A stretch of DNA of 64,000 bases from Roseomonas sp. KE2513 (GTDB lineage: Bacteria; Pseudomonadota; Alphaproteobacteria; Acetobacterales; Acetobacteraceae): NCBI RefSeq assembly GCF_016107305.1, contig NZ_RCVR01000020.1, forward strand, positions 1 through 64,000, read 5' to 3'. The notes below the pieces were generated by a model that did not search any database, was not told the origin of the DNA, and worked only from the letters and a program-made list of their open reading frames with translations. The position numbers and the translations under genes were made by a program. Shown piece after piece: positions 44,569 to 52,540 of the stretch. The number at the start of each line of letters is the position of its first letter. Positions within the stretch are counted from its first letter, which is position 1.

Positions 44569-44952
44569 TTACTCCGCGGCCTGAGCCTGGGCCTGGGCGG
44601 GGAGGGCGCCCTTGGCCTTCTCCACCAGTGCGGCGAAGGAGGTGGGGTCGTCATAGGCGATGGTGGCCATCACCTTGCGGTCCAGCTCGATCCCGGCGGC
44701 CTTCAGCCCGGCGATGAAGCGGGAATAGACGATCCCGTTCTCGCGGCAGGCCGCGTTGATGCGCTGGATCCACAGCCCGCGGAACTCGCGCTTCTTGTTG
44801 CGGCGGTCGCGGTAGGCATACTGCAGCGCCTTCTCGACGCGCTCGAGCGCGGGGCGGAAGGCGGTGGAGGAACGGCCGACATAGCCCTTGGCGAGCTTGA
44901 GGACCTTCTTGTGACGGGCGTGGGCGGTTACGCCGCGCTTAACACGAGCCAT
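44569..44952 (-). CDS. rplT: 50S ribosomal protein L20
   Basis: 127-aa ribosomal protein with the canonical start [21 protein letters not shown] and the conserved [17 protein letters not shown] segment. It binds 23S rRNA early in large-subunit assembly and in many bacteria represses its own operon by binding the leader mRNA. The C terminus has a short Ala/Gln tail ([10 protein letters not shown]) beyond the core, as in several alphaproteobacteria. It follows rpmI by 18 bases. Confidence 0.98.
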   Translation of the reverse strand: MARVKRGVTAHARHKKVLKLAKGYVGRSSTAFRPALERVEKALQYAYRDRRNKKREFRGLWIQRINAACRENGIVYSRFIAGLKAAGIELDRKVMATIAYDDPTSFAALVEKAKGALPAQAQAQAAE

Positions 44953-44970
44953 TGCTGATCTCCCTCTCGC

Positions 44971-45177
44971 TTACCGGGGCAGGCCGTAGGGCAGCCAGGT
45001 CATCACCGTCTTCGCGTCCTGGTCGCGCAGGACCTGGTTGCCGCGGTTCTGGCGCTTCACCTTCTGCGAGCGGGCGGAGAGGTTGTGGCGCTTCTTGCCC
45101 GGGCCGGCGAGAACCTTGCCGGTGGCCGTGATCTTGAAGCGCTTCTTGGCCGAAGACGTCGTCTTCATCTTGGGCAT
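44971..45177 (-). CDS. rpmI: 50S ribosomal protein L35
   Basis: 68-aa ribosomal protein starting [20 protein letters not shown] at the ATG at 45177, which is preceded by AGGAGG 6 bases upstream. Longer frames through this region are rejected because L35 has this exact start and length. Typical segments [18 protein letters not shown] and a terminal WLPYGLPR are present. It is the first gene of the rpmI-rplT-pheS-pheT cluster. infC, often upstream, is absent here. Confidence 0.97.
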   Translation of the reverse strand: MPKMKTTSSAKKRFKITATGKVLAGPGKKRHNLSARSQKVKRQNRGNQVLRDQDAKTVMTWLPYGLPR

Positions 45178-45311
45178 TTCGGTCCTCCTCAGGTGGGGGA
45201 TGGGACGGCCCCACCTTGCGCCGCCTCCTTGCGGGGCGGGCCGCACCATGCGGCGGGGGCCGGATCCACGGCCGGGCAGCCCATCGAGGCCCGGGGCGCG
45301 TAGAGAGCGGG

Positions 45312-45340
45312 CGTATAGGGTAATGAAGGACCAGGGGCAA
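45312..45340 (-). promoter_or_regulatory. sigma-70-type promoter of rpmI-rplT
   Basis: On the minus strand TTGCCC and TATACG are separated by 17 bases. A start near 45305 gives a leader of about 128 bases before rpmI, long enough for an L20-binding autoregulatory structure. Confidence 0.6.
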
Positions 45341-45403
45341 GGGCGGGGCGGCGATCCGCCCGCTCCTGGCGTCCGCCCCCGCTCCGCGCGATGATGGAGC
45401 GCG

Positions 45404-46141
45404 ATGATCGCCATCCTCTCCGACATCCATGCCAACCGTGAGGCCCTCTCGGCCTGCCTCGCCCACGCCGACAGCGCGGGCGCGGCCCGCTTCGTCTTCC
45501 TCGGCGACATCGTCGGCTACGGCGCCGATCCCGCCTGGTGTCTCCGCACCGTGATGGACCGCATCGCCCACGGCGCCGTCGCCATCCTCGGCAACCACGA
45601 CCAGGCCGTATTCCAGCGCAGCGCCCGCATGAACGGCCGCGCCGCCGCCGCCATGGACTGGACGCGCGCCCAGCTCAGCCCCGACGCCGGAGCGTTCCTG
45701 AAGACCCTGCCGCTGGAGTACGCCGACGAGGACCGGCTCTTCGTCCATGCCGATGCCTCGGACCCTGCGGGCTGGCGCTACGTCACTGGTCCGCTGGAGG
45801 CCCGCCGCAGCTTCGAGGGCACCCCGGCCCGCGTGACGGTCTGCGGCCACGTCCATGTCCCCCGCCTGTTCGGCCTGACCGCCGCCGAAAAGTGCACGGC
45901 CTTCATCCCCACGCCCGGAATGCCCGTGCCCCTCTCCCGCCCACGCCGCTGGCTGGCCGTGGTCGGCGCCGTCGGCCAGCCGCGGGACGGCAACCCCGCC
46001 GCCGGCTACGCCCTGCTGGACCCCGACACGAACGAGATGCGCTGGATGCGCGTGCCCTACGACGTGGAGGCCGCGGCCGAGAAGATCCGCCGCGCCGGGC
46101 TGCCTGAAAGCCTCGCCACCCGCCTCTTCACCGGAGACTGA
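45404..46141 (+). CDS. metallophosphoesterase (calcineurin-like)
   Basis: 245-aa dinuclear-metal phosphoesterase. The motifs are in order: LSDIHAN (5-11), FLGDIVGYG (37-45), GNHDQAV (64-70) and GHVHVPR (about 147-153). The short form resembles the YfcE/MJ0936 and PP2A-like groups. Substrates in this family include phosphodiesters, nucleotides and phosphoproteins, so the function is open. It is 5 bases upstream of a Ser/Thr kinase gene, which allows a kinase/phosphatase pairing. It is divergent from rpmI. Confidence 0.88.
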   Translation: MIAILSDIHANREALSACLAHADSAGAARFVFLGDIVGYGADPAWCLRTVMDRIAHGAVAILGNHDQAVFQRSARMNGRAAAAMDWTRAQLSPDAGAFLKTLPLEYADEDRLFVHADASDPAGWRYVTGPLEARRSFEGTPARVTVCGHVHVPRLFGLTAAEKCTAFIPTPGMPVPLSRPRRWLAVVGAVGQPRDGNPAAGYALLDPDTNEMRWMRVPYDVEAAAEKIRRAGLPESLATRLFTGD

Positions 46142-46146
46142 GCCGC

Positions 46147-47547
46147 ATGTCCCCGCGGCGCCCGCACCAGGGCGATGAGATCGACGGTTTCATCCTCGGC
46201 CGCCCCATCCACCAGGGCGGCATGGCCTCCATCTTCGAGGCGAGCCATCCCGGCCACGCCATCCCACTGCTGATGAAGCTGCCGCACTTGGAGGGCGGCG
46301 ACCCCGCGCAGATCGTCTCCTTCGAGATGGAGCAGATGATCCTGCCACGCCTCACCGGCCCGCATGTGCCGCGCTTCGTCGCCGCCGCAGGCTTCGAGCG
46401 GCAGCCCTATCTCGTTATGGAGCGCATCCCCGGCCCCTCCCTCCTCCTCCGCCTGCGCGAACTGCCGCTTCCAGTGGATGAGGTGGCCCAGATCGGCGCC
46501 AAGGTGGCCGTCGCGCTTTCCGAACTGCACCGCCAGCGCGTCTCGCACCTCGACGTGAAGCCGGCGAACATCCTCTTCCGCGACACGCCGGCCGCCGAGG
46601 CGGTGCTGGTCGATTTCGGCCTTTCCCACCACGGTCGCCTGCCAGACCTCATCGAGGAGGAGTTCCGCATCCCCTACGGCACCGCCCCTTACATGGCGCC
46701 GGAGCAGGCAATGGGCCAGCGGAATGACCCGCGGAGCGACCTCTTCGCGCTCGGCGTGCTGCTCTACCAGTTCACCACGGGCGCGCTGCCCTTCGGGGAC
46801 CCGCAGCATATCGGTGGGGTGCGGCGGCGCCTCTGGCGCGATGCCGTGCCGCCCCGGCGGCTGCGCCCGGAATGTCCGCCCTGGCTGCAGGAGGTGATCC
46901 TCCGCTGCCTTGAGGTCGATCCCGCCCGCCGCCACCCCACCGCCGCGCAGCTCGCCTTCGACCTGAACCACCCGGAGGCCGTGCGCCTCACCGCCCGTGC
47001 CGGGAAAAAGCGGCGCGACGGCTGGCTGAAGGTGCTGGAGCGGCGGGTGAACCAGGACCGCTCCCCCCGCCAGGGCCGCCCGGCCGCCACCGCCCATGCG
47101 GCGCCCGTCGTTGTCGTGGCGGTGGACCTGCGGGAGCAGACCGCCCCCCTGGCCGAGGCCCTGCGCGCGAGCGTCGGCAACGTCCTCCGCTCCCTGCCGG
47201 GCGCGCGGGTGGCCTGCGTGAACGTGCTGCTGGACGGCTATCTCGCCAGCGATCCCCTGCAGGATAACCGCGGCCGCTCCACCCGCGTGCAGCGCCTAGT
47301 GGAGCTGCGCCACTGGGCCGCGCCCCTGGGCCTGGAGGAGGGCCGCATCACCTTCCACGTGCTGGGGGGTTCCGGCGCCGCCGCGCCGCTGCTGGAATAC
47401 GCTGAGGCGAACGGGGTGGACCACATCGTGATGGGTGCGCGGGCGAATTCGATGATGCGGACGATGCTCGGCTCCGTCTCCGGCGAGGTCGCGGCGAGGG
47501 CGCCGTGCAGTGTCACTGTCGTCCGCGCACGGGAGGCGCAGCCATGA
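46147..47547 (+). CDS. Ser/Thr protein kinase fused to a universal stress protein domain
   Basis: 466-aa soluble Hanks-type kinase with a C-terminal UspA domain. Kinase residues: Gly-rich loop IHQGGMA (21-27), Lys44, catalytic Asp136 in SHLDVKPAN, Asn141, DFG at 156-158, and the activation end GTAPYMAPEQ (178-187). From about residue 318 (VVVVAVDLREQTAPLAEALR) the fold matches UspA, ending in the nucleotide-binding motif GSVSGEVAARAPCSVTVVR. There is no membrane segment. It presumably phosphorylates targets in response to a UspA-bound nucleotide. Its stop overlaps the deaminase start by 4 bases. Confidence 0.92.
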   Translation: MSPRRPHQGDEIDGFILGRPIHQGGMASIFEASHPGHAIPLLMKLPHLEGGDPAQIVSFEMEQMILPRLTGPHVPRFVAAAGFERQPYLVMERIPGPSLLLRLRELPLPVDEVAQIGAKVAVALSELHRQRVSHLDVKPANILFRDTPAAEAVLVDFGLSHHGRLPDLIEEEFRIPYGTAPYMAPEQAMGQRNDPRSDLFALGVLLYQFTTGALPFGDPQHIGGVRRRLWRDAVPPRRLRPECPPWLQEVILRCLEVDPARRHPTAAQLAFDLNHPEAVRLTARAGKKRRDGWLKVLERRVNQDRSPRQGRPAATAHAAPVVVVAVDLREQTAPLAEALRASVGNVLRSLPGARVACVNVLLDGYLASDPLQDNRGRSTRVQRLVELRHWAAPLGLEEGRITFHVLGGSGAAAPLLEYAEANGVDHIVMGARANSMMRTMLGSVSGEVAARAPCSVTVVRAREAQP

Positions 47548-48083
47548 CGCAGGAGGCCGAGACCACCTTGTCCCGCTGGGACAAGCGCTACCTGGGTCTG
47601 GCCGCCCACATCCGGGAGTGGTCGAAGGATCCGCGCGGGCGGGTCGGCGCCGTGCTGGTGGCGCCCGAGCTGAACCGCATCGTCGCCACCGGCTTCAACG
47701 GCTTTCCCAGCCGCGTGGAGGACGACGTGGACCGCCTCTCGGACAAACCGCGCAAGCTCGAGATGATGGTCCATGCCGAGCAGTCCGCCCTTCTCTTCGC
47801 GGGGCGGGAGGCGCGGGGCTGCACGCTCTATGTCGTCGGCAAGCCCGTCTGCAACCACTGCGCGGTGCTCTCCATCCAGGCGGGCGTCCGCAGGGTGGTC
47901 GCGGCGCCACCCCGCAACGGCACCACCTCCGAATGGGACCGACGCGGGCACATCTCCGCCCGTCTTTTCGTCGAGGCGGGGCTGCGCTTTGACGCGGTGC
48001 CCGCGGATCTCCTCGCCACCCTGATGCCCGGGGAGGCCGGGGCCGCCGCCACGCTCGACCCAACGCCCACGCCCGCCGGCTAG
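47544..48083 (+). CDS. dCMP deaminase-like zinc cytidine deaminase
   Basis: 179-aa cytidine/deoxycytidylate deaminase family protein. The ATG at 47544 is chosen because it overlaps the kinase stop and gives a normal start; an upstream frame to 47505 lies in the kinase gene. The zinc and catalytic residues are His77-Ala-Glu79 and Cys103/Cys106 (PVCNHC). The typical PCPHC is PVCNHC here. The SRWDKRYLGLAAHIREWS start resembles dCMP deaminases that supply dUMP for thymidylate. Another nucleoside deaminase role is possible. Confidence 0.82.
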   Translation: MTQEAETTLSRWDKRYLGLAAHIREWSKDPRGRVGAVLVAPELNRIVATGFNGFPSRVEDDVDRLSDKPRKLEMMVHAEQSALLFAGREARGCTLYVVGKPVCNHCAVLSIQAGVRRVVAAPPRNGTTSEWDRRGHISARLFVEAGLRFDAVPADLLATLMPGEAGAAATLDPTPTPAG

Positions 48084-48128
48084 CGGCGCCTTCCGGCACG
48101 GCCCCCGCGCGCCTATATCGGCCTCGCG

Positions 48129-48959
48129 ATGATCACTCCCTTCCGCAAGATGCACGGTCTCGGCAACGACTTCGTCGTGCTGGACGCCCGTACCGCGCCG
48201 CTGCCCATCACGCCCGCACGCGCTGCCGCCATCGCCGACCGGCACCGCGGCATCGGCTGCGACCAACTCATCGTCATGGAGCCGGGCGGGGAGGGGGCGG
48301 ATGTCTTCATGCGGATTCGCAACCCCGACGGCTCCGAATCCGGCGCCTGCGGCAACGCCACGCGCTGCGTGGCCGAACTCGCGATGGAGGGCGCTGGCCT
48401 CGGGTCTGCCACGGTCCGCACCCTGTTCGGAGACCTTCCTGCCGAGCGCATGCTGGACGGCACCATCCGCGTGGACATGGGCGCTCCCCGCCTGGGCTGG
48501 CGCGACGTGCCGCTGGCTCGCGAGCTGGACACCCTGCACCTACCCCTTTCGGCCGGGAGCGCGGCCAACCCGGCGGCCCTCTCGATGGGCAACCCGCACG
48601 CCACTTTCTTCGTACCCGACCTCGACGCGCTGGACATCCCTCGCCTGGGCCCGATGCTGGAGCACGACGCCCTCTTTCCAGAGCGCGCGAACATCGGCTT
48701 CGCTCAGGTTCTCGCCCCCACCCACCTGCGCCTGATCGTCTGGGAGCGGGGCGCGGGGATGACGCTCGCCTGCGGCTCCGGCGCCTGCGCCGCGCTGGTC
48801 AACGGGGTGCGGCGCGGCCTGCTCGCGCGCGAGGCCACGGTTTCCCTGCCGGGCGGGGATCTGCGCATCGCCTGGCGCGATGACGGGCATGTGCTGATGG
48901 CCGGACCCACGGCCACGGCATTCACGGGCATGATCGACCTGGACGCCTTCCCGGCGTGA
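48129..48959 (+). CDS. dapF: diaminopimelate epimerase
   Basis: 276-aa cofactor-independent epimerase that makes meso-diaminopimelate for peptidoglycan and lysine. The start [15 protein letters not shown] is canonical. Catalytic cysteines are Cys74 in [10 protein letters not shown] and Cys215 in LACGSGAC. The usual substrate segment NPHATFF is present. It is followed 22 bases later by ftsY. Confidence 0.97.
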   Translation: MITPFRKMHGLGNDFVVLDARTAPLPITPARAAAIADRHRGIGCDQLIVMEPGGEGADVFMRIRNPDGSESGACGNATRCVAELAMEGAGLGSATVRTLFGDLPAERMLDGTIRVDMGAPRLGWRDVPLARELDTLHLPLSAGSAANPAALSMGNPHATFFVPDLDALDIPRLGPMLEHDALFPERANIGFAQVLAPTHLRLIVWERGAGMTLACGSGACAALVNGVRRGLLAREATVSLPGGDLRIAWRDDGHVLMAGPTATAFTGMIDLDAFPA

Positions 48960-48981
48960 GGCACGCGGCGAGGAGGATGGG

Positions 48982-50325
48982 ATGGCTCTGAAGGACCTGT
49001 GGGGCCGGTTCGTCAACCTGGTCACCGAGCCCGAGAAACCCCCGGCGACGGAGCCCGAGCCCCCTCCGCCGCCACCCCCGCCGGAAGAGGAGCCGCCGCC
49101 GGTCCGGGAACCCGACGAGCCCGACCAGGTGCCGGAGCCCGAATCGGAGATCGGCGACCCGCCGGCCTCCCCGCCGCCGATTACCGCGGCGCTGCCCGGC
49201 CACCTCCTCCCGCCCGTGCCGGGCATTCCCGGCTTCACGCCGCCTACCCCTGCGCCCCTGCCGGCCGAGGAGGGCGAGTTCCCCCGCGCGCCCCGCCCGG
49301 CCATGCCCGGCATCCCCGAGGAGCCGCCGATCGAAGGCCCGGAGCCGGAGATCGTCGAGGAGAGGCTGCCGGAAGGGCCCGAAGCCCTCGCGCCGGCCCC
49401 TGCCACCGGTGGCTTCTTCGCGCGGCTTAAGGCGGGCCTCTCCCGCTCCACCGCCCGCCTCACCGAGAACCTCACTGGCCTCTTCCGCAAGCGCCGGTTG
49501 GATGACGAAGCGCTGGAGGAGCTGGAGGAAACCCTTATTGCCGCCGATCTCGGCCTGCCCGCCGCCCAGCGCATCGTAGCCGGCTTCCGCCGTACCCGCT
49601 TCGGCAAGGAGGTGGGCGAGGACGAGGTGAAGGCCGCACTGGCCGAGGAGATTGCTGAGATCCTCGGGCCCATCGCCCAGCCCTTCGAGCCCGATTGGGA
49701 TCGCAAGCCCTATGTCGTGCTCGTGGTCGGCGTGAACGGCACGGGTAAAACCACGACCATCGCCAAGCTGGCGCAGAATTTCCGCGCGGAGGGCCGCAGC
49801 GTCATGATGGCCGCCGGCGATACCTTCCGCGCCGCCGCCGTCGAGCAGCTGCAAATCTGGGGCGAGCGCACCGGCAGCACCGTGGTCGTCCCGGTGAAGG
49901 AGGGCGCGGACGCCGCCGGCCTTGCGCATGAGGCCCTGCAGCGCGCCCGCGCCGAGGGCGCCGACATCCTCCTCATCGACACGGCGGGGCGCCTCCACAA
50001 CAAGGCCGGGCTGATGGAGGAGCTGCGCAAAGTCGTTCGCGTCCTCCGCAAGCTCGATGCGGAGGTGCCGCACGCCGTGCTGCTGGTGCTGGACGCCACC
50101 ACCGGCCAGAATGCCGTGCAGCAGTGCAAGGTGTTCCGCGAGATGGTGGACGTGACCGGATTGGTCGTGACGAAGCTCGACGGCTCTGCCAAGGGCGGGG
50201 TGGTCGTAGCGCTGGCCGAGGAGTTCGGCCTGCCGGTCCACGCCGTCGGCGTCGGCGAGACGGCGGCGGACCTTCGCCCCTTCGCGGCGCGCGACTACGC
50301 CCGCTCGCTGGTGGGCCTCTCCTGA
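48982..50325 (+). CDS. ftsY: signal recognition particle receptor FtsY
   Basis: 447-aa SRP receptor GTPase, the membrane-targeting partner of Ffh. Residues 20-145 form a long acidic, Pro/Glu-rich extension (typical A domain, unusually proline-rich). The N domain begins near 150 and the G domain near 250: GVNGTGKTTTIAKLA (P-loop), DTAGRLHN near 333, and TKLDGSAKGG near 397. The C-terminal DLRPF motif is present. It overlaps the creatininase-like gene by 1 base (TGATG). Confidence 0.97.
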   Translation: MALKDLWGRFVNLVTEPEKPPATEPEPPPPPPPPEEEPPPVREPDEPDQVPEPESEIGDPPASPPPITAALPGHLLPPVPGIPGFTPPTPAPLPAEEGEFPRAPRPAMPGIPEEPPIEGPEPEIVEERLPEGPEALAPAPATGGFFARLKAGLSRSTARLTENLTGLFRKRRLDDEALEELEETLIAADLGLPAAQRIVAGFRRTRFGKEVGEDEVKAALAEEIAEILGPIAQPFEPDWDRKPYVVLVVGVNGTGKTTTIAKLAQNFRAEGRSVMMAAGDTFRAAAVEQLQIWGERTGSTVVVPVKEGADAAGLAHEALQRARAEGADILLIDTAGRLHNKAGLMEELRKVVRVLRKLDAEVPHAVLLVLDATTGQNAVQQCKVFREMVDVTGLVVTKLDGSAKGGVVVALAEEFGLPVHAVGVGETAADLRPFAARDYARSLVGLS

Positions 50326-51128
50326 TGAGGGAAGTGCGCTGGGAGCGGCTGACCGCCCCCGAGATCGCCGAATGGGCCACGCGCGAGGCGACCGTGATCC
50401 TGCCGGTGGCCGCGCTGGAGCAGCACGGGCCGCACCTGCCGGTCTGGACCGACAGCCTCATCGGCCACGCCGCCGCCATCCGGGCGGCCGAGCTGGTGGC
50501 CGAGGATGCACCCGCCATCGTGCTGCCGCCGATGTGGCAGGGCATCAGCGAGCATCACCTGCCCTTCGGCGGCACGATCAGCCTCGACTTCCGCGCCATG
50601 CAGGCGGTGATCGCCTGCGTCGCCCGCTCCATCCGCGCCTGCGGCTTTCGCAAGCTGATGCTGTCCAACTCCCATGGCGGCAACATCGAGCCCTTGCAGG
50701 TTATTGCGCGCGAACTTGGCGCGGAGACGGGCATGCCTGTCGTGGCCGTGACCATCCACCAGGCCGCCGCGGCCGCGATCGCGGGCATCCTCGAAACCCA
50801 GCCCGGCACCCAGCACGCCTGCGAGGCCGAGACGAGCCTCTGGATGGCGATCGAGCCCGAGGGAGTGCGGACGGACAAGATCGCCGGCGCCCTCTCCAAC
50901 GGTGGGCCCTCAGTCGGCGGCAGCGCCTTCCAGCGCTTCTGGTCCTTCGCCGAGCGTGCCCCCGGTACCGGCGTCCGAGGCGACCCGCGCGCGGCGACGC
51001 CGGAGAAGGGCGAGCGCATCCTGGCCGCCATCGCCGAGGCCCTGGCGCGCGGCCTGCGCGACACGGCCCTCTGGGCCACGCCCGACGATGTCTGGACGGA
51101 AGGCCGGGCCCAAAGGGCGGGGTCCTAG
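50325..51128 (+). CDS. creatininase-family amidohydrolase
   Basis: 267-aa metal-dependent hydrolase. I chose the ATG at 50325 (MREVRWERLTAPEIAEWATR), which overlaps the ftsY stop. Metal ligands of the family are visible: Glu32, His34 and Asp43 in EQHGPHLPVWTD, with SNSHGGN (near 107-113) and CEAETSLWM (Glu near 168) further on. Members include creatininase, MftE and FAPy deformylase, so the substrate is uncertain; without a mycofactocin cluster MftE is unlikely. It is convergent with the next gene and their stops overlap by 4 bases. Confidence 0.85.
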   Translation: MREVRWERLTAPEIAEWATREATVILPVAALEQHGPHLPVWTDSLIGHAAAIRAAELVAEDAPAIVLPPMWQGISEHHLPFGGTISLDFRAMQAVIACVARSIRACGFRKLMLSNSHGGNIEPLQVIARELGAETGMPVVAVTIHQAAAAAIAGILETQPGTQHACEAETSLWMAIEPEGVRTDKIAGALSNGGPSVGGSAFQRFWSFAERAPGTGVRGDPRAATPEKGERILAAIAEALARGLRDTALWATPDDVWTEGRAQRAGS

Positions 51129-51583
51129 TAGGAGAAGGGGATCTCCAGCCGCGCCCCGGCCGCCGGGTCGCGGAAGAGGCGGTCCTGCTTCTCGGTGTAG
51201 CTGCTGTTTCCCCCGTCCTGCCGCCGGCTGTCCGGCAGGCTGCGCGGCTCGATCAGGTCGGGCCGAAGCCTGGTCACCTGGCGCTCGATCGGCGCGCGCG
51301 GCCCCACGATGGAGCGGTTGGGCATCGGCGCGATCTCCGCCTGCGGCGTGGCCGGGCGTGGCGGCAGCGTCGGCGCCTCGACCACCGGCGGCGCCAGGTC
51401 ACGCCGCGCGGCGCGGCGGCGCACCGGGCGGCGCCGGGCGGGGGTGGCCGGCGTTGCCTGGGCGGGCTCGGCCTGCACCAGGATGGGGACCGGCGCCAGA
51501 TCGAGCTGGACCAGCCGGGCCGCGGGGGCCTGCGTGGCGGGCGCTCCCATGAGGAGGGCGGATAGGGCGAGGCCGACGATCAT
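51125..51583 (-). CDS. small secreted hypothetical protein, Pro/Arg-rich
   Basis: 152-aa protein of unknown function. The ATG at 51583 follows a strong GGAGG 6 bases upstream and opens a signal peptide (MIVGLALSALLMGAPATQA). The mature part is rich in Pro, Ala and Arg (ARRRPVRRRAARRD) and ends with RQDGGNSSYTEKQDRLFRDP and LEIPFSY. No domain is recognised. It overlaps the NUDIX gene stop by 4 bases, so the two are probably co-transcribed. Confidence 0.65.
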   Translation of the reverse strand: MIVGLALSALLMGAPATQAPAARLVQLDLAPVPILVQAEPAQATPATPARRRPVRRRAARRDLAPPVVEAPTLPPRPATPQAEIAPMPNRSIVGPRAPIERQVTRLRPDLIEPRSLPDSRRQDGGNSSYTEKQDRLFRDPAAGARLEIPFSY

Positions 51584-52140
51584 TCGGTACCTCCGACCAT
51601 GGCGGCTCCGGGCAGCGGGCGGGTGCCGCGCGCGTCCTCGGGCGGGTTGAACACCGGGGGGCCGGGATGCCTGGCACCCTCCTTCCAAGCATGCAACGCC
51701 CAGCTGACGGTGGGGAAGGCGATTTCATCCCAGGGAATCTCATCCCAGGCGAAAACCCGGACATCGAGGCTTTCCGGCCCGGCGGAGAAGCCCGGCTCGG
51801 CCAGCCGGGCGCGGTACATGAGCTGCACCTGCCCGAGTCGCGCGATGGAGTAGACTGCGAGCAGCCCTTCGAGCGCGATCCGCGCCCGCGCTTCCTCCCA
51901 AGCCTCCCGCCGGGCGCCTTCCTCCACCGTCTCATGCATTTCGAGGTATCCGGCGGGGAGGGTCCAGAAACCACGGCGGGGTTCGATGGCCCGGCGGCAG
52001 AGAAGCACGCCGCCATCGGCCGCGACAACGGAGCCGACGACGATCTTCGGGTTCTCGTAGGCGACGAAGCCGCAGTCGCGGCAGGTCAGGCGCTCGCGAT
52101 CGTCGCCGTCATGCTGCACGAGTTCGAATTGCCCGGCCAT
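51580..52140 (-). CDS. NUDIX hydrolase with partial zinc ribbon
   Basis: 186-aa pyrophosphohydrolase. The ATG at 52140 gives MAGQFELVQHDGDDRERLTC; longer frames upstream are not supported. An N-terminal CxxC (Cys20/Cys23 in LTCRDCGF) and FVAYENPKIVVGSVV are typical of NUDIX proteins with an N-terminal zinc ribbon, but the second CxxC pair is missing. The NUDIX box runs from Gly64 to Ile88 with the REAWEEA core. The substrate is not predicted. Confidence 0.88.
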   Translation of the reverse strand: MAGQFELVQHDGDDRERLTCRDCGFVAYENPKIVVGSVVAADGGVLLCRRAIEPRRGFWTLPAGYLEMHETVEEGARREAWEEARARIALEGLLAVYSIARLGQVQLMYRARLAEPGFSAGPESLDVRVFAWDEIPWDEIAFPTVSWALHAWKEGARHPGPPVFNPPEDARGTRPLPGAAMVGGTE

Positions 52141-52192
52141 TGGCCGAGCATGCCGCCCGCCCCGGGGTGCCACAACCCCCTGTTGCCAGGGT

Positions 52193-52477
52193 TCAGACGC
52201 GCAGGTCGAGCAGCGAGCCGCGCGGCAGGGGCGAAGCTGGCTTCGGCGGCACCGCCTCGAGCTGGCGCTGGGCCGGGGCGGCCTGGGCGGCGCCCTCCGT
52301 CGTGCGGGCGGGCGTGGCGCGGACCGGCCGCACATCCCCGATGCCCGCGGCGCGGGACACATCCTGCGTGAAGGCGGCGAGAGAATTGCTGCTGATCATG
52401 CGCAGGATGGTGCCGGAAAGTCGTGAATCCTCCCTTAACCGGCGGCGGGGGAGGGGAGCCGTGGCGCGGATGAGCAT
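52193..52477 (-). CDS. small hypothetical protein
   Basis: 94-aa frame of unknown function. The ATG at 52477 has GAGG 7 bases upstream; a shorter start at 52399 (MISSNSLAAFTQDVSRAAG) is also possible. The C-terminal ending PRGSLLDLRV recurs, as I recall, in small uncharacterised alphaproteobacterial proteins, which favours a real gene. It has no signal peptide, membrane helix or recognised domain. Confidence 0.4.
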   Translation of the reverse strand: MLIRATAPLPRRRLREDSRLSGTILRMISSNSLAAFTQDVSRAAGIGDVRPVRATPARTTEGAAQAAPAQRQLEAVPPKPASPLPRGSLLDLRV

Positions 52478-52540
52478 GGCCCAGCCTCGTCCGCAGGTCC
52501 GTTAACACTCCAGCAACCTATGGCTGTATCTTGGGCCCGA

